A DNA stretch of 64,000 nucleotides from Massilia horti (GTDB lineage Bacteria; Pseudomonadota; Gammaproteobacteria; Burkholderiales; Burkholderiaceae_D), in contig NZ_SPUM01000011.1 in NCBI RefSeq assembly GCF_004614195.1, positions 1-64,000 on the forward strand. The letters are read 5' to 3'. Position numbers and translations under genes: made by a program. Below the pieces are notes generated by a model that saw only the letters and a program-made list of their open reading frames with translations, searched no databases and was not told the DNA's origin. Within the stretch, counting starts at the first letter, position 1, and every line of letters starts with the position of its first letter. Positions 53,644 to 62,150 of this stretch are shown here, piece by piece.

Positions 53644-54770
53644 ATGGCAAGGTAGCTGCGCGCCATCGCCGGCAGGCTGTGGTGCGCGATCACCTGGCTG
53701 CGTGCGCGCGCACCGTGGCGTGTGCCCATTTCCGGAATGCGGCAGTAGTCGGCGATCGCCGCCGCCATGAGATCGGGCGAGCACGGCGGCACCAGGATGC
53801 CGGTGAAGCCGGGATGGACCAGCTCGGGGTTGCCTCCGACATTGGTCGCCACCACCGGCAGCCCGGTGGCCATCGCCTCCAGGATTGTGTTGGAGCTGCC
53901 CTCGGCCCGCGAGGGCAGCACGAACAGGTCCATCGCACGCAGCAGCTGGGCGATGTCGGTGCGCTCGCCTGGCAGCCACGCGCGGTGCGCCGCGCCGGCC
54001 CGGCTGAGCATGGCCTGGCATTCCGCGCGCATCGGCCCGTCACCGATGATCATCAGGCGCAGGCGCTGGTGCGCCGGATGCGGCGAGGCGATCAGGCGCA
54101 GGAAGGCGTCGACCAGGGTCACGTGGCTCTTGACCTCGTCCATGCGGCCGACGCTGCCGATCACGAACGCGTTGTCCTGCATGAAGCCGGCGGGGCCCAC
54201 CGCCGCCGGCGGGCCCAGGCGCGGATGGAACTGCACGCTGTCGACCCCATTTGGAATTTGCGATACGCGCTCGGGCTCGGCCCCATCGTGCTCGATCAGC
54301 CAGCGCCTGAGCTCTGCGCTGACGGTGATGAAATGGCCGATCAGCGGGCGCAGCGCGCGCCGCAGCAGCCGGTAGCGGCGGCGCGTGCCATGCAGGTCGC
54401 ACAGGTCGCGCGCGTGCTCGCCATGCACGCGCAGCTTGACGCCGGCCAGCGCCGCGACCAGCTGGCCCTTCAGGCCCGGCAGGTTGCGCGTGTGGACCAG
54501 GTCCGGCTGCAGCTTGCGCAGCGTGCGGTACATGCGCAGGTAGTGGCCCAGATCCTTGCCGTCGCGCTTGTGCAGGCTGATGATCTCGACCCCGCGTTCG
54601 CGGATGTGCGCGTGATAGTCGCCGTGGTCCTTCAGGCACACGATGGCGTGCCGGTAGCGCCCGGCCGGCATGTGGGTGATCAGGTTGATCAGGCCATTTT
54701 CCATGCCGCCCAGGTCAAGCTGGCTGACGACGTGGACGACCAGCGGCGGTTGTTCGGTGGGATCGTGCAT
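53613..54770 (-). CDS. Glycosyltransferase of exosortase/EPS locus (GT4)
   Basis: A 385-residue GT4 enzyme. It resembles the PEP-CTERM/EpsH1-associated sugar transferase family: N-terminal VVHVVSQLDLGGMENGLINLI, then VHTRNLPGLKGQLVAAL and HGEHARDLCD. The donor-site pattern E-x7-E is intact (SRAEGSSNTILEAMATGLPVVAT). Cytoplasmic face of the inner membrane, adding a sugar to a lipid-linked EPS unit. The ATG at 54770 is chosen over a frame start at 54821, because homologues begin near PPLVVHVVSQ. It follows the next glycosyltransferase by 25 bases on the same strand, forming a two-gene unit. Confidence 0.85.
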   Translation of the reverse strand: MHDPTEQPPLVVHVVSQLDLGGMENGLINLITHMPAGRYRHAIVCLKDHGDYHAHIRERGVEIISLHKRDGKDLGHYLRMYRTLRKLQPDLVHTRNLPGLKGQLVAALAGVKLRVHGEHARDLCDLHGTRRRYRLLRRALRPLIGHFITVSAELRRWLIEHDGAEPERVSQIPNGVDSVQFHPRLGPPAAVGPAGFMQDNAFVIGSVGRMDEVKSHVTLVDAFLRLIASPHPAHQRLRLMIIGDGPMRAECQAMLSRAGAAHRAWLPGERTDIAQLLRAMDLFVLPSRAEGSSNTILEAMATGLPVVATNVGGNPELVHPGFTGILVPPCSPDLMAAAIADYCRIPEMGTRHGARARSQVIAHHSLPAMARSYLAIYDALASAAR

Positions 54771-54795
54771 GATGGCTCCGCTGTGCGACCTCGCG

Positions 54796-56040
54796 TCAGG
54801 CGCTGGCGTGGCGCGCGCCACAGGACTCGATCAGGGCCGCGAGCGGCGCCATGCGCGCGGCCCACCCGTGCTCGTGCAGGACCCGGGCGCGCGCGGCGCG
54901 TCCGATGGCCGCCGTGTCGATGCGGCCAAGCGCCGCGCGCACCTGATTGAGGTAAGCGTGCGCGCCGTCGGCGATCAGCAGTTCATCGCCCGGCCGCAGC
55001 GACAGATCGTCCACTGCCTGCGGCGAGGCGATCACCAGCTTTTGCATTGCCATCGCCTCCAGCACCTTGTGCCTGAAGCCGTGGCCGGCCTGCAGCGGCG
55101 CCACCACCAGCGCCGCGTGCGCGAGGTAGGGGCGCACATCGGACACCCCGCCGGTAACGCTCACGCCGGCGATGCCCGCCAGAGCGCGCAACCGCGGGGC
55201 GGTCCGTGCGCCGACCACCCACAGGTGCAGCGACGGATCGTCCGCGCGCAGCGGAACCAACACGTGGCGCGCGAACCAGATGGCCGCGGCAGCATTGGCG
55301 CGGTCGTCCATGCTTGCCGCGAATACCAGGGCGCGCTGGCCGGCCGGGAACGGATTGCGGTGCAGGATATGGGGCGAATAGTAATCGGCATCCACGCCAT
55401 TACCGATGACGTGCAGCTTGTGGGCCGATTCGGGATCGAGCCGGGCGAACAGGTCGGCATGGCCGTTTGCTGCGAACAGCAGATGGTCGGCCGAGCGTGC
55501 AAGGGTGCGTTCGTGGTCGAGGAGCCGGGTCGCGTCGCGCCGCGCGAGCGCCGCAAGCGGCCAGCGCAGGCGCGACGCGGCGTGGCGCCGCTGGTCCGAT
55601 TCGACGTCGACCAGATCGACCACGCGCAGGCAACCAGCCGCTGGCGCAAGGTAGGCTCCCATGCGGGCCGAGCAGGCCAGCACGGCTTGGATGGGGTGCC
55701 GCCGCAGCAGGCGTTCGGTCCAGCTTGCTATCGCGGGATCGGGCTGGCGCGCGATCGCGGCCGTGCGTGCGCGCCCGAGCCAGTGCAGGCTAGCGAGCCG
55801 CGCGGTACGGGGAATCGGCACCAAACAGGTTTCGTAGCACAGCGCCTTGATGCGGCTGATGTGGGCGCGGTCGTGCCGCTCGTCAATGAAGCAGCCCAGG
55901 TGCACCCGGTAATGTTGGCTCAAGTAGCGCAGCATGTGGTACCAGCGCAGGCGCTCGCCGCGGTCGATCGGGGCGGGCAGGCTTGGTGCGAGCAGCAGCA
56001 GTTCTGGCTGGGCCGCCAGGGGCAGCAGCGCGGCGCTCAT
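54796..56040 (-). CDS. Glycosyltransferase of exosortase/EPS locus (Stp1-like)
   Basis: A 414-residue GT-B protein resembling the second PEP-CTERM/EpsH1-associated sugar transferase family. N-terminal LLLLAPSLPAPIDRGERLRWYHML is diagnostic, followed by VVDLVDVESDQRRHAA, IGNGVDADYYSP and the donor region PLQAGHGFRHKVLEAMAMQK. It probably adds a sugar in the same EPS repeat unit as the downstream transferase. The ATG at 56040 removes a 49-residue non-homologous lead. It is divergent from the N-acyl amino acid synthase gene. Confidence 0.85.
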   Translation of the reverse strand: MSAALLPLAAQPELLLLAPSLPAPIDRGERLRWYHMLRYLSQHYRVHLGCFIDERHDRAHISRIKALCYETCLVPIPRTARLASLHWLGRARTAAIARQPDPAIASWTERLLRRHPIQAVLACSARMGAYLAPAAGCLRVVDLVDVESDQRRHAASRLRWPLAALARRDATRLLDHERTLARSADHLLFAANGHADLFARLDPESAHKLHVIGNGVDADYYSPHILHRNPFPAGQRALVFAASMDDRANAAAAIWFARHVLVPLRADDPSLHLWVVGARTAPRLRALAGIAGVSVTGGVSDVRPYLAHAALVVAPLQAGHGFRHKVLEAMAMQKLVIASPQAVDDLSLRPGDELLIADGAHAYLNQVRAALGRIDTAAIGRAARARVLHEHGWAARMAPLAALIESCGARHASA

Positions 56041-56414
56041 CGGTGCCCCCGTGCAATAAGAGGGCCATGCCTGGACAGCAGCGGGCCGGTGATGTGCTTC
56101 ATGTCCTGTCGCTCTCCGTTTGTCTGTCCGCCAGCGCCAATGCCGGCCTTGCCACCTGACGATTATATGGCCGAGCGGACACGGCAAACGCCGACTTCTC
56201 CGGGCCGTTGACTCGTATCAAAGGTGCGTGGCGGGGCCTTGCGCGCTGCGATTTCAGCGATCCTTGAGCGCGATGTTTCTTGGGCTTGATCCATGTTTAT
56301 ACGGCAAACGCAACGGCGGCTGGCGCGGAACCGGGCTGCTGCTGACCTTGTCTGACTGGGACCAATATCCGTCCAGGCCGCCACGCCCGGACGCCCAACC
56401 GGAGGAAGACGAGT
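56041..56414. promoter_or_regulatory. Divergent region upstream of N-acyl amino acid synthase
   Basis: 374 bases without a credible gene between the divergent glycosyltransferase and N-acyl amino acid synthase genes. It must contain promoters for both. I see no strong palindrome. TGGCGGGGCCTTGC at 56228-56241 resembles a sigma-54 site but is one base too short between the conserved pairs. A GGAGG site at 56401-56405 serves the downstream gene. Confidence 0.4.
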
Positions 56415-57158
56415 ATGCTGGTAGAAGAGGATTGTATTGCGACATTTGAAGCGCCCCCCGCGTTGCGGACGCTGGGCATCAGCGAACGCCGCGCCGACAT
56501 CGCCCATGGAACGGCGTGCGGCGCTCAGGTGTTTCACGTAAGGCTGGCGACGGCGTCGGAACCGCGCAAGGCGGCCAGCCTGCTGCTGCGAAAGATGTAT
56601 GCCTGGCGCGGCTATGCGTTCGAGGTCAGCGACGACCACGACGCCAACCAGATCACCCTGTTCGCGGAAACCGGCGGCACGCTGGTGGGCACCATGAGCC
56701 TGTGCCTGGACCGGGCCGGACAGCTGCCGGCCGACGAGAACTTCGGCGACAAGCTCGACGCGCTCAGGCGCCAGGGCCGGCGCCTTGCGGAGCCGGCCCG
56801 GCTGGCAATCGACAAGGGCGTGACCAAGCGTGTGTTCGCGGCCCTGATCCACATCTCCTACCTGTATGCGCACAAGCTGCAGGGCTTTACCGATTACGTC
56901 ATCGAGGTCAACCCGCGCCACGTGGCGTTCTACAAGCGCATGCTCGGCTTTGCCGATTTCGGCGGCGAACGTCCGTGCGCCCGCGTGGACGCGCCTGCGG
57001 TGCTGTTGCGGCTGCCGCTGGACTACATGGGCGCCCAGATTCGCAGGTGGGGCGGCACGATGGAACAGCACGGCGCGGAGCGCTCGTTTTATCCCTATTT
57101 TTTTCCGAGCTGGGACGAGCCGGGCATCACGGCGCGCCTGCTGGCCGGATGCCGGTAA
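56415..57158 (+). CDS. N-acyl amino acid synthase (FeeM-like), PEP-CTERM-associated acyltransferase type
   Basis: A 247-residue protein with the acyl-homoserine-lactone-synthase/GNAT-like fold of FeeM enzymes, which join a fatty acyl group from acyl-ACP to an amino acid such as tyrosine. Blocks: RKMYAWRGYAFEV, ITLFAETGGTLVGTMSLCLD, EPARLAIDKGVTKRVFAALIH, TDYVIEVNPRHVAFYKRMLG and VDAPAVLLRLPLDYM. Such enzymes have been reported next to exosortase/PEP-CTERM loci. Start ATG at 56415 with GGAGG 9 bases upstream. It is followed after 9 bases by a flavin oxidase, forming a two-gene operon. Amino-acid specificity is not visible. Confidence 0.82.
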   Translation: MLVEEDCIATFEAPPALRTLGISERRADIAHGTACGAQVFHVRLATASEPRKAASLLLRKMYAWRGYAFEVSDDHDANQITLFAETGGTLVGTMSLCLDRAGQLPADENFGDKLDALRRQGRRLAEPARLAIDKGVTKRVFAALIHISYLYAHKLQGFTDYVIEVNPRHVAFYKRMLGFADFGGERPCARVDAPAVLLRLPLDYMGAQIRRWGGTMEQHGAERSFYPYFFPSWDEPGITARLLAGCR

Positions 57159-57167
57159 GGAGATGTC

Positions 57168-58850
57168 ATGGACGTCATTGCAGAACAAGAGAGGCTTGCT
57201 GCGGGGACCAGCCTGCCTGCGCGCGCCCCGGGATTGGAGGCGATGGCCGCGATCGTCGGCGCGGGTTACCTGCGCGACGACCCCGGGCTGATCGAGCGCT
57301 ACGCACGCAGCACCGCGGCAAACAGCATGCGGCCGCTGGCCGTCGTGCGGCCCAACTCAGCGCGCCAGGTGGCGGCACTGGTGCGCGCTGCGCGCCAGCA
57401 CAACATCGCGCTGTATCCCGTGAGCACCGGCAAGAACTGGGGATACGGCGATGCCTGCGCGGTGAGCGGCGGCCAGGTCATCGTCGACCTGTCGCGCATG
57501 AACCGCATCATTCAGGTCGACCCGGAGCTGGGGTACGCGTTGATCGAACCGGGTGTGACCCAGCAGCAGCTATCGGACTTTCTGCGCGACCATGAAATTG
57601 CCCTTTGGGCTGATTGTACGGGCGCGGGACCGGACACGAGTTTCGTCGGCAATATCCTGGAGCGGGGTTTTGGCCACTCGCCATACGGCAACCGGCTGCA
57701 GCATGTAGCCGGCATGCAGGTCGTGTTGGCCGATGGCGAGATTCTCGACACCGGATTCGGCCATTATCCGAATGCGCGCACCACCCATCTGTTTCCGTAT
57801 GGCGTAGGGCCGTTTCTCGACGGTCTGTTCACGCAATCGAATTTCGGCATCGTCACCCAGCTTGGCATCTGGCTGATGCCGCAGGTCGCCTGCATCGAGC
57901 ATTTCCTCTGCAGCGTGAATCGGCACGCCGATATTGCGGGCGTGGTAGATGCGCTGCGGCCGTTGCGCATGGACGGGACGCTGCGCAGCGTCGTTCACAT
58001 CGGCAATGACCTGCGCGTGCTGTCGGGCGGCCGGGTGTTCCCGCGCGTGGAGGTGCCCGGGCAGTCCGCCCTGACGGAGGAAGTGCGCGCCGAGCTGTGT
58101 GGGGCGGCAGGTATTGCTGCCTGGACCGTCTCGGGCGCGCTGTATGGAAGCCGCGCGCAGGTCGCGGCCGCACGCGACGCGCTGCGGCAGGCGCTGCGCC
58201 GGACGGCGGCCAAGCCGGTGTTCATTACCGAGCGCAAGCTCAGGCTGGGTGCCATGCTGGCGCGCGTGCTGGGGGACAGGCCGCTTGGGCGCCGCGTGCG
58301 GGCGCAGGTGGCGCTGGGCGAGAGCCTGTTCGCGATGAACCGGGGCATTCCCAATGGCCGTTTTCTCGCTGGGGCGTACTGGCGCAGGCGTGGCGGTTTG
58401 CCGGAAGGCTTTCCTCGCCAGGCCGATCCGGCACAGGACAATTGCGGCCTGCTGTGGGTGTCACCGGTGTTGCCGATGCGCGGCAGCGATCTGCTGGCCC
58501 TGCATGGCATGGCCGAGCCGGTGTTTCGCACGCACGGGTTTGACCTGTTCGCGACGTTTAGCATGATCAATGAGCGCACGCTGGGCGGGGTGTTGACGAT
58601 CGCGTATGACAAGGACGATCCGGAAGAGGTGGAGCGGGCGCACCGGTGTTACCGGGAGGTGTTCACGCGGGTGATGGATGCGGGCTACATTCCGTACCGG
58701 GTCGGGAACCAGTCGATGGGGGATCTCGATCCGCATGGCGATGTGTATTGGAAGACCGTGGCGCGGATCAAGGCCGCACTGGATCCGGAGGGGATCATCG
58801 CGCCGGGGAGGTATGAGCCGGGGAGGGCGAAAGGAGGTGAAGGGCCATAA
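57168..58850 (+). CDS. Vanillyl-alcohol/para-cresol oxidase-family FAD enzyme
   Basis: A 560-residue flavoprotein. FAD-binding PCMH fold about 45-255: LAVVRPNSARQVAALVRAA, YPVSTGKNWGYGDACAV, then GPDTSFVGNILERGFGHSPYG, the block typical of VAO and 4-cresol dehydrogenase. The C-terminal cap (about 260-545) ends DVYWKTVARIKAALDPEGIIAPGRY. Relatives oxidise para-alkyl phenols by hydride transfer. Adjacent to a FeeM-like synthase, an N-acyltyrosine side chain is a plausible substrate; this is inference. Strong AAGGAG site at 57157-57162. The covalent FAD residue was not identified by eye. No cytochrome subunit is adjacent, so oxygen or another acceptor may be used. Confidence 0.82.
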   Translation: MDVIAEQERLAAGTSLPARAPGLEAMAAIVGAGYLRDDPGLIERYARSTAANSMRPLAVVRPNSARQVAALVRAARQHNIALYPVSTGKNWGYGDACAVSGGQVIVDLSRMNRIIQVDPELGYALIEPGVTQQQLSDFLRDHEIALWADCTGAGPDTSFVGNILERGFGHSPYGNRLQHVAGMQVVLADGEILDTGFGHYPNARTTHLFPYGVGPFLDGLFTQSNFGIVTQLGIWLMPQVACIEHFLCSVNRHADIAGVVDALRPLRMDGTLRSVVHIGNDLRVLSGGRVFPRVEVPGQSALTEEVRAELCGAAGIAAWTVSGALYGSRAQVAAARDALRQALRRTAAKPVFITERKLRLGAMLARVLGDRPLGRRVRAQVALGESLFAMNRGIPNGRFLAGAYWRRRGGLPEGFPRQADPAQDNCGLLWVSPVLPMRGSDLLALHGMAEPVFRTHGFDLFATFSMINERTLGGVLTIAYDKDDPEEVERAHRCYREVFTRVMDAGYIPYRVGNQSMGDLDPHGDVYWKTVARIKAALDPEGIIAPGRYEPGRAKGGEGP

Positions 58851-59561
58851 GTCGAAAACTGCGCTACGGTGTAAAAATATCGTTGGGCGCGCAGGGCCGC
58901 CGGGGATGCCAAGCGCACGCCACATCAATAGTTAGCCAAAAACAATCGTCGTCCCCGCGAAGGCGGGGACCCATGCTGAACGTCATTTTACGCGGCCGGG
59001 GAACAGCGCCAGTGGCGCTGTTCCCGCCTTCGCGGGAACGACGTGCTACCTTTAGCGGGTTTAGACGGTGGGCGGGTTTCCCGGCCACGCGTTCAACGAA
59101 CACGGAAACTGTTCGAAGATGCTGAACGCGAACCTGCCCACCTTACGCACTACGATCGTTCATGCGTTACAGCCGCCGGGTCAACGCTAGCACTGCGCAG
59201 ACGTCCGCGTGCGCACGGGTGCGCACCCTACGGATCGTTCATGCACTTCGGATGTCGGTCGCCGCAGCCGGCGCATCAGGTTATCGCGATCAACATCCGA
59301 TCTTGCGCGCAGGTAGTTCAACGAGCACGGAAACCGTCGGATATGGCCGGCCATCGTTGCACGCGTGGGCGTTCGGCCGGCCACTGGCCAGCCTCACCCT
59401 GCCCACCCTAGGCACTACCCGATCGTTCATGCGATACAGCCGCCCGGTAAACGCTAGCACTGCGCTAGCGTCCGCGTGCGCACGGGTGCGCACCCTACGG
59501 ATCCGTTCATGCGCTACGGGTGTTGGTCGCCGCGCGCGGCGCATCGAACGGCGGCCTCTGA
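58851..59561. other. Repeat-rich intergenic region downstream of the flavo-oxidase and of spoVR
   Basis: 711 bases between convergent genes. It holds a type B repeat pair (58947-59043) with a 13-base-arm hairpin inside, a type C-like unit (59068-59100), and a tandem duplication of roughly 267 bases (59092-59585) that extends into the 3' end of spoVR. No gene is supported. Confidence 0.65.
58947..59043. repeat. Type B dispersed inverted repeat pair, second locus
   Basis: CGTCGTCCCCGCGAAGGCGGGGACCCATG (58947-58975) and the inverse TTCCCGCCTTCGCGGGAACGACG (59021-59043). Between them GGGAACAGCGCCA (58999-59011) and its exact complement (59013-59025) make a 13-base-arm hairpin with a single-base loop. 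Together they could end transcripts from the convergent flavo-oxidase and spoVR genes. Confidence 0.85.
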
Positions 59562-59585
59562 TCAAAATCCGATCTTGCGCGCGGG
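59092..59585. repeat. Imperfect tandem duplication carrying the last codons of spoVR
   Basis: Two diverged copies with a period near 267 bases. Landmarks: GATCGTTCATGCG at 59154 and 59421, GCACGGGTGCGCACCCTACGGAT at 59213 and 59480 (given as a landmark only by its first bases GCACGGGTGCG), and ATCCGATCTTGCGCGC at 59295 and 59567. The right copy ends inside spoVR and supplies its stop at 59562-59564. The left copy repeats that 3' end: minus-strand reading gives LPARKIGC-stop at 59290 versus LPARKIGF-stop in the gene. Both copies contain a type A-like repeat. Confidence 0.75.
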
Positions 59586-60947
59586 CAGCACTCGGACAAC
59601 GCCACGAAAATCGACCGTGTGCAACGAAACAGGCCGGCGCCAGACCTTGCCCACATATTCCATCACCCGCTCGGCCTGTTGCAGGTCCAGCCCGCGTCCG
59701 TCGTGCAAGTAGTCGTGGCGCAGGTCGAGGCTGCCGTCGGCGCCCACCTGGCTGACCGCGATCGACGGCGCGCCGTAGTTGTATTTCGGCGCCAAAATCG
59801 CTTCGCGGATCGCGTGGATGTCGCGGTTGATGATCTTGGTCTCGCCATCCTTGCGCGTTTCGTAGACGAACAGTTCGAGCTTGTCCGCCAGTTCCTGGTC
59901 GAGGTAGTTGCGGATAAAGCCGAAGTCGTCCTCGTCGCGGACAATCTCCCGCGCCTGCTCCATGCCGTGCTTGTCGATGATCGCTTCCCACATGGAAAAG
60001 CCGAGGTGGTAGGGGTTCAGCGACAAGGCCAGCTGCTGGCCGCCGGCATACGGGCGCACGACGTCGGAATGCGACTTGATCGCCGCCAGATACAGTTCGT
60101 GCGGCAGGAAGCGCGCTTCGCGCAGCAGGCGCGCATGCCAGTATGAGGCCCAGCCTTCGTTCATGATCTGACAGGAAAAGATCGGATGGAAGTAATACGC
60201 TTCCTCGCGCACCGCCAGGAAGATGTCCCGTTCCCAGTCCTCCAGCTCGGGTCCGTAGTGCGCGATGAACCACAGCAGGTCGCGCTCCGGCTGGGGCGGC
60301 AAGGGGCTGCGCCGGAGCTTGTCGTCGCGCGGCGGCGGCGGCGCTTCGCCCGGCAGGCGGGCGAACCGGTCACGGAAGACGTCGGCCGGGGCCTCGCCGG
60401 GCGGCGCCATGAAAGGGGGGTAGAGCGGCCGGTGCAGCGGCTGGTCGACGTCGATGTGCTGCTCGAGGGCGAGCGCCGCGTCGAGCACCGCTTCCACCCG
60501 GTCCTGGCCGTGCGCGGTCAGCGCCTGTTCGAGGCGGTGCGCGCGCGCCGCGCTTTGTTCCAGGATGTGGCTGCCCGCCATCGCCATGAAGCGGGTGAAC
60601 AGCTGGTTGTTCTTGGCGAAGTCCGCGTGCCCCAGCACATGGGCCGTCACCAGCGTGTTTTCGGCCAGCGAATTATTCTGGAGCATGAAGGCTTCGCAGG
60701 GGTCGCCCGGGAACATGACTTCGAAGATGCGCGAGTGGCCCATGTGCTGGCGCACCAGCTGGTGAATGTAGCGCACGCCGAACGACCAGTGGCGCATGCG
60801 CACCGGCAGCCCGTAGACCGAAATCTCCAGCATGAAATTGTTCGGCACGAGGTCGAAGTTGACCGGGTAGAAGTCCATGCCGAGCTTGGTCCCCAGCGTC
60901 TCCAGGCGCCGGGTGTAGTCGTCCAGGCGGGTGGCCATGTCGCTCAT
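59562..60947 (-). CDS. spoVR: SpoVR family protein
   Basis: A 461-residue cytoplasmic protein of the SpoVR/YcgB family, usually encoded with PrkA and YeaH and induced on starvation. Function is not established. Family blocks: MDFYPVNFDLVPNNFMLE, HMGHSRIFEVMFPGDP, VTAHVLGHADFAKNN, EEAYYFHPIFSCQIMNEGWASYW, LNPYHLGFSMWE and DDFGFIRNYLDQEL. The start at 60947 overlaps the stop of yeaH (ATGA); a frame start at 61010 lies inside yeaH. The final codons lie in a duplicated segment, so the C-terminal tail (VLPARKIGF) may be strain-variable. Confidence 0.92.
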   Translation of the reverse strand: MSDMATRLDDYTRRLETLGTKLGMDFYPVNFDLVPNNFMLEISVYGLPVRMRHWSFGVRYIHQLVRQHMGHSRIFEVMFPGDPCEAFMLQNNSLAENTLVTAHVLGHADFAKNNQLFTRFMAMAGSHILEQSAARAHRLEQALTAHGQDRVEAVLDAALALEQHIDVDQPLHRPLYPPFMAPPGEAPADVFRDRFARLPGEAPPPPRDDKLRRSPLPPQPERDLLWFIAHYGPELEDWERDIFLAVREEAYYFHPIFSCQIMNEGWASYWHARLLREARFLPHELYLAAIKSHSDVVRPYAGGQQLALSLNPYHLGFSMWEAIIDKHGMEQAREIVRDEDDFGFIRNYLDQELADKLELFVYETRKDGETKIINRDIHAIREAILAPKYNYGAPSIAVSQVGADGSLDLRHDYLHDGRGLDLQQAERVMEYVGKVWRRPVSLHTVDFRGVVRVLPARKIGF

Positions 60948-62107
60948 CGGGTCGCCTCCGCCTGGTGCGCTTCGCCCTGGTCGGTGAAGAACTTGCGCAG
61001 CGCGCGCCACACGTCATCCGAGCTGGACAGGATGCTGGAGCCGATCGGCAGCCCGCGCCGTTCGAGGTCGTTGCACAGGCGCCGCATCTCGGTCTCGAGC
61101 GAACGCGGCACGCCCGGCAGGGTTTCGATGTAGCCGATGTAGTTGAGCATGCGGGCCAGCTCGGTGAGCGACTGGTGCGCCGAGGCGCGGTCTTCGGTGA
61201 AGTTCTCGCCGTCGGATGCGTAGAACATGTAGATGTTGTTCTGTGCCGTGTTCAGTTCGCTGCGGATGATGTCCAGCGTGAGCTTGAAGGCGCTGGACGC
61301 GATGGTGCCGCCGATGCCCGAGACCTGGAAGAAGTCGCCTTCGCCGAACTCCCAGGCGTGGGTGGTGTGGGCCACGAAGCGGGTTTCGACCTTGGCGTAG
61401 CGGCGCCGGATGCCCTGCAGCGCGAAAAAGAAGAACGACTTGGCCAGCTTGCGCTCGATCTGGGTCATGCTGGCCGAGACATCGATCACGAAAAACACCG
61501 CGGCGCTGGTGCTGGGGCGCGAACGGGTGACGAGCTGGCGGAAACGCAGGTCGTCGTTGGTGAAGGGCACCGGATCGGTTTGCACCGCGCGCCGCTTGAT
61601 CGCCTCCTTGACCGTGCGGCGGCGGTCCAGCCGCGAGCGCGCGCCGCGCTTGTCCCAGCCCTCGCGCACCAGTTCCATTTCGTCGATGCGCGCGCTGGGT
61701 TTGGGCTTGAGGTCGGGCAGCTTCAATTCTTCCCAGATCCAGTCCATCACGTCGTCGATCGAAAACTCCAGCAGCAGCTTGACTTCGCCGTCCTCGTTGC
61801 CGCCTTCGCTGCCTTCGCCGGTCCCGTCCTCGTCCTGCCCAGGCTGCAGGATGTCGCCCGGTTCGCCCTGGCCCTGGCCAGCACCGGTCTGGGAACGGCC
61901 ATCGGCCAGGCGGAAGCGCGCGTGTTCCAGCAGGCGGACCGGCACCTGCACCGTGCGCTCTTGCGGGCCGGTGATCAGGTCCGGCCCCGCGATCAGGTCC
62001 GGCAGGTGGTGCTGCACCGCCTCGCGCACCTTGTCGTTGTGGCGCAACCAGTCGCGCGCCCCGCGCGAAAACAGGTCGTACCAAGCGGTATTCATCGTCG
62101 CAGTCAC
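60944..62107 (-). CDS. yeaH: DUF444 (YeaH) family protein with VWA-like domain
   Basis: A 387-residue cytoplasmic protein. An acidic Gly/Glu-rich linker (about 75-110, GEGSEGGNEDGEV) divides an N-terminal domain from a von Willebrand A-like domain with the MIDAS-type sequence FFVIDVSASMTQ (about 205-216) and SSGTxxSSAFKL-like block (GGTIASSAFKLTLDII). It works with PrkA and SpoVR in stress responses; mechanism unknown. Start is probably the GTG at 62107 with GGGGAGG 5 bases upstream; an ATG at 62095 is too far from that site. It overlaps spoVR by 4 bases. Confidence 0.92.
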   Translation of the reverse strand: MTATMNTAWYDLFSRGARDWLRHNDKVREAVQHHLPDLIAGPDLITGPQERTVQVPVRLLEHARFRLADGRSQTGAGQGQGEPGDILQPGQDEDGTGEGSEGGNEDGEVKLLLEFSIDDVMDWIWEELKLPDLKPKPSARIDEMELVREGWDKRGARSRLDRRRTVKEAIKRRAVQTDPVPFTNDDLRFRQLVTRSRPSTSAAVFFVIDVSASMTQIERKLAKSFFFFALQGIRRRYAKVETRFVAHTTHAWEFGEGDFFQVSGIGGTIASSAFKLTLDIIRSELNTAQNNIYMFYASDGENFTEDRASAHQSLTELARMLNYIGYIETLPGVPRSLETEMRRLCNDLERRGLPIGSSILSSSDDVWRALRKFFTDQGEAHQAEATR

Positions 62108-62150
62108 CGCACCTCCCCTTAGGTACCGGCCAGCGTGGCTGTATGTCTTG

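Noticed and set aside
56228..56241. Possible sigma-54 promoter upstream of the N-acyl amino acid synthase
   Set aside because: TGGCGGGGCCTTGC has the GG and GC pairs one base too close. A similar TGGCAAG...TTGC near 50575 is two bases too long.
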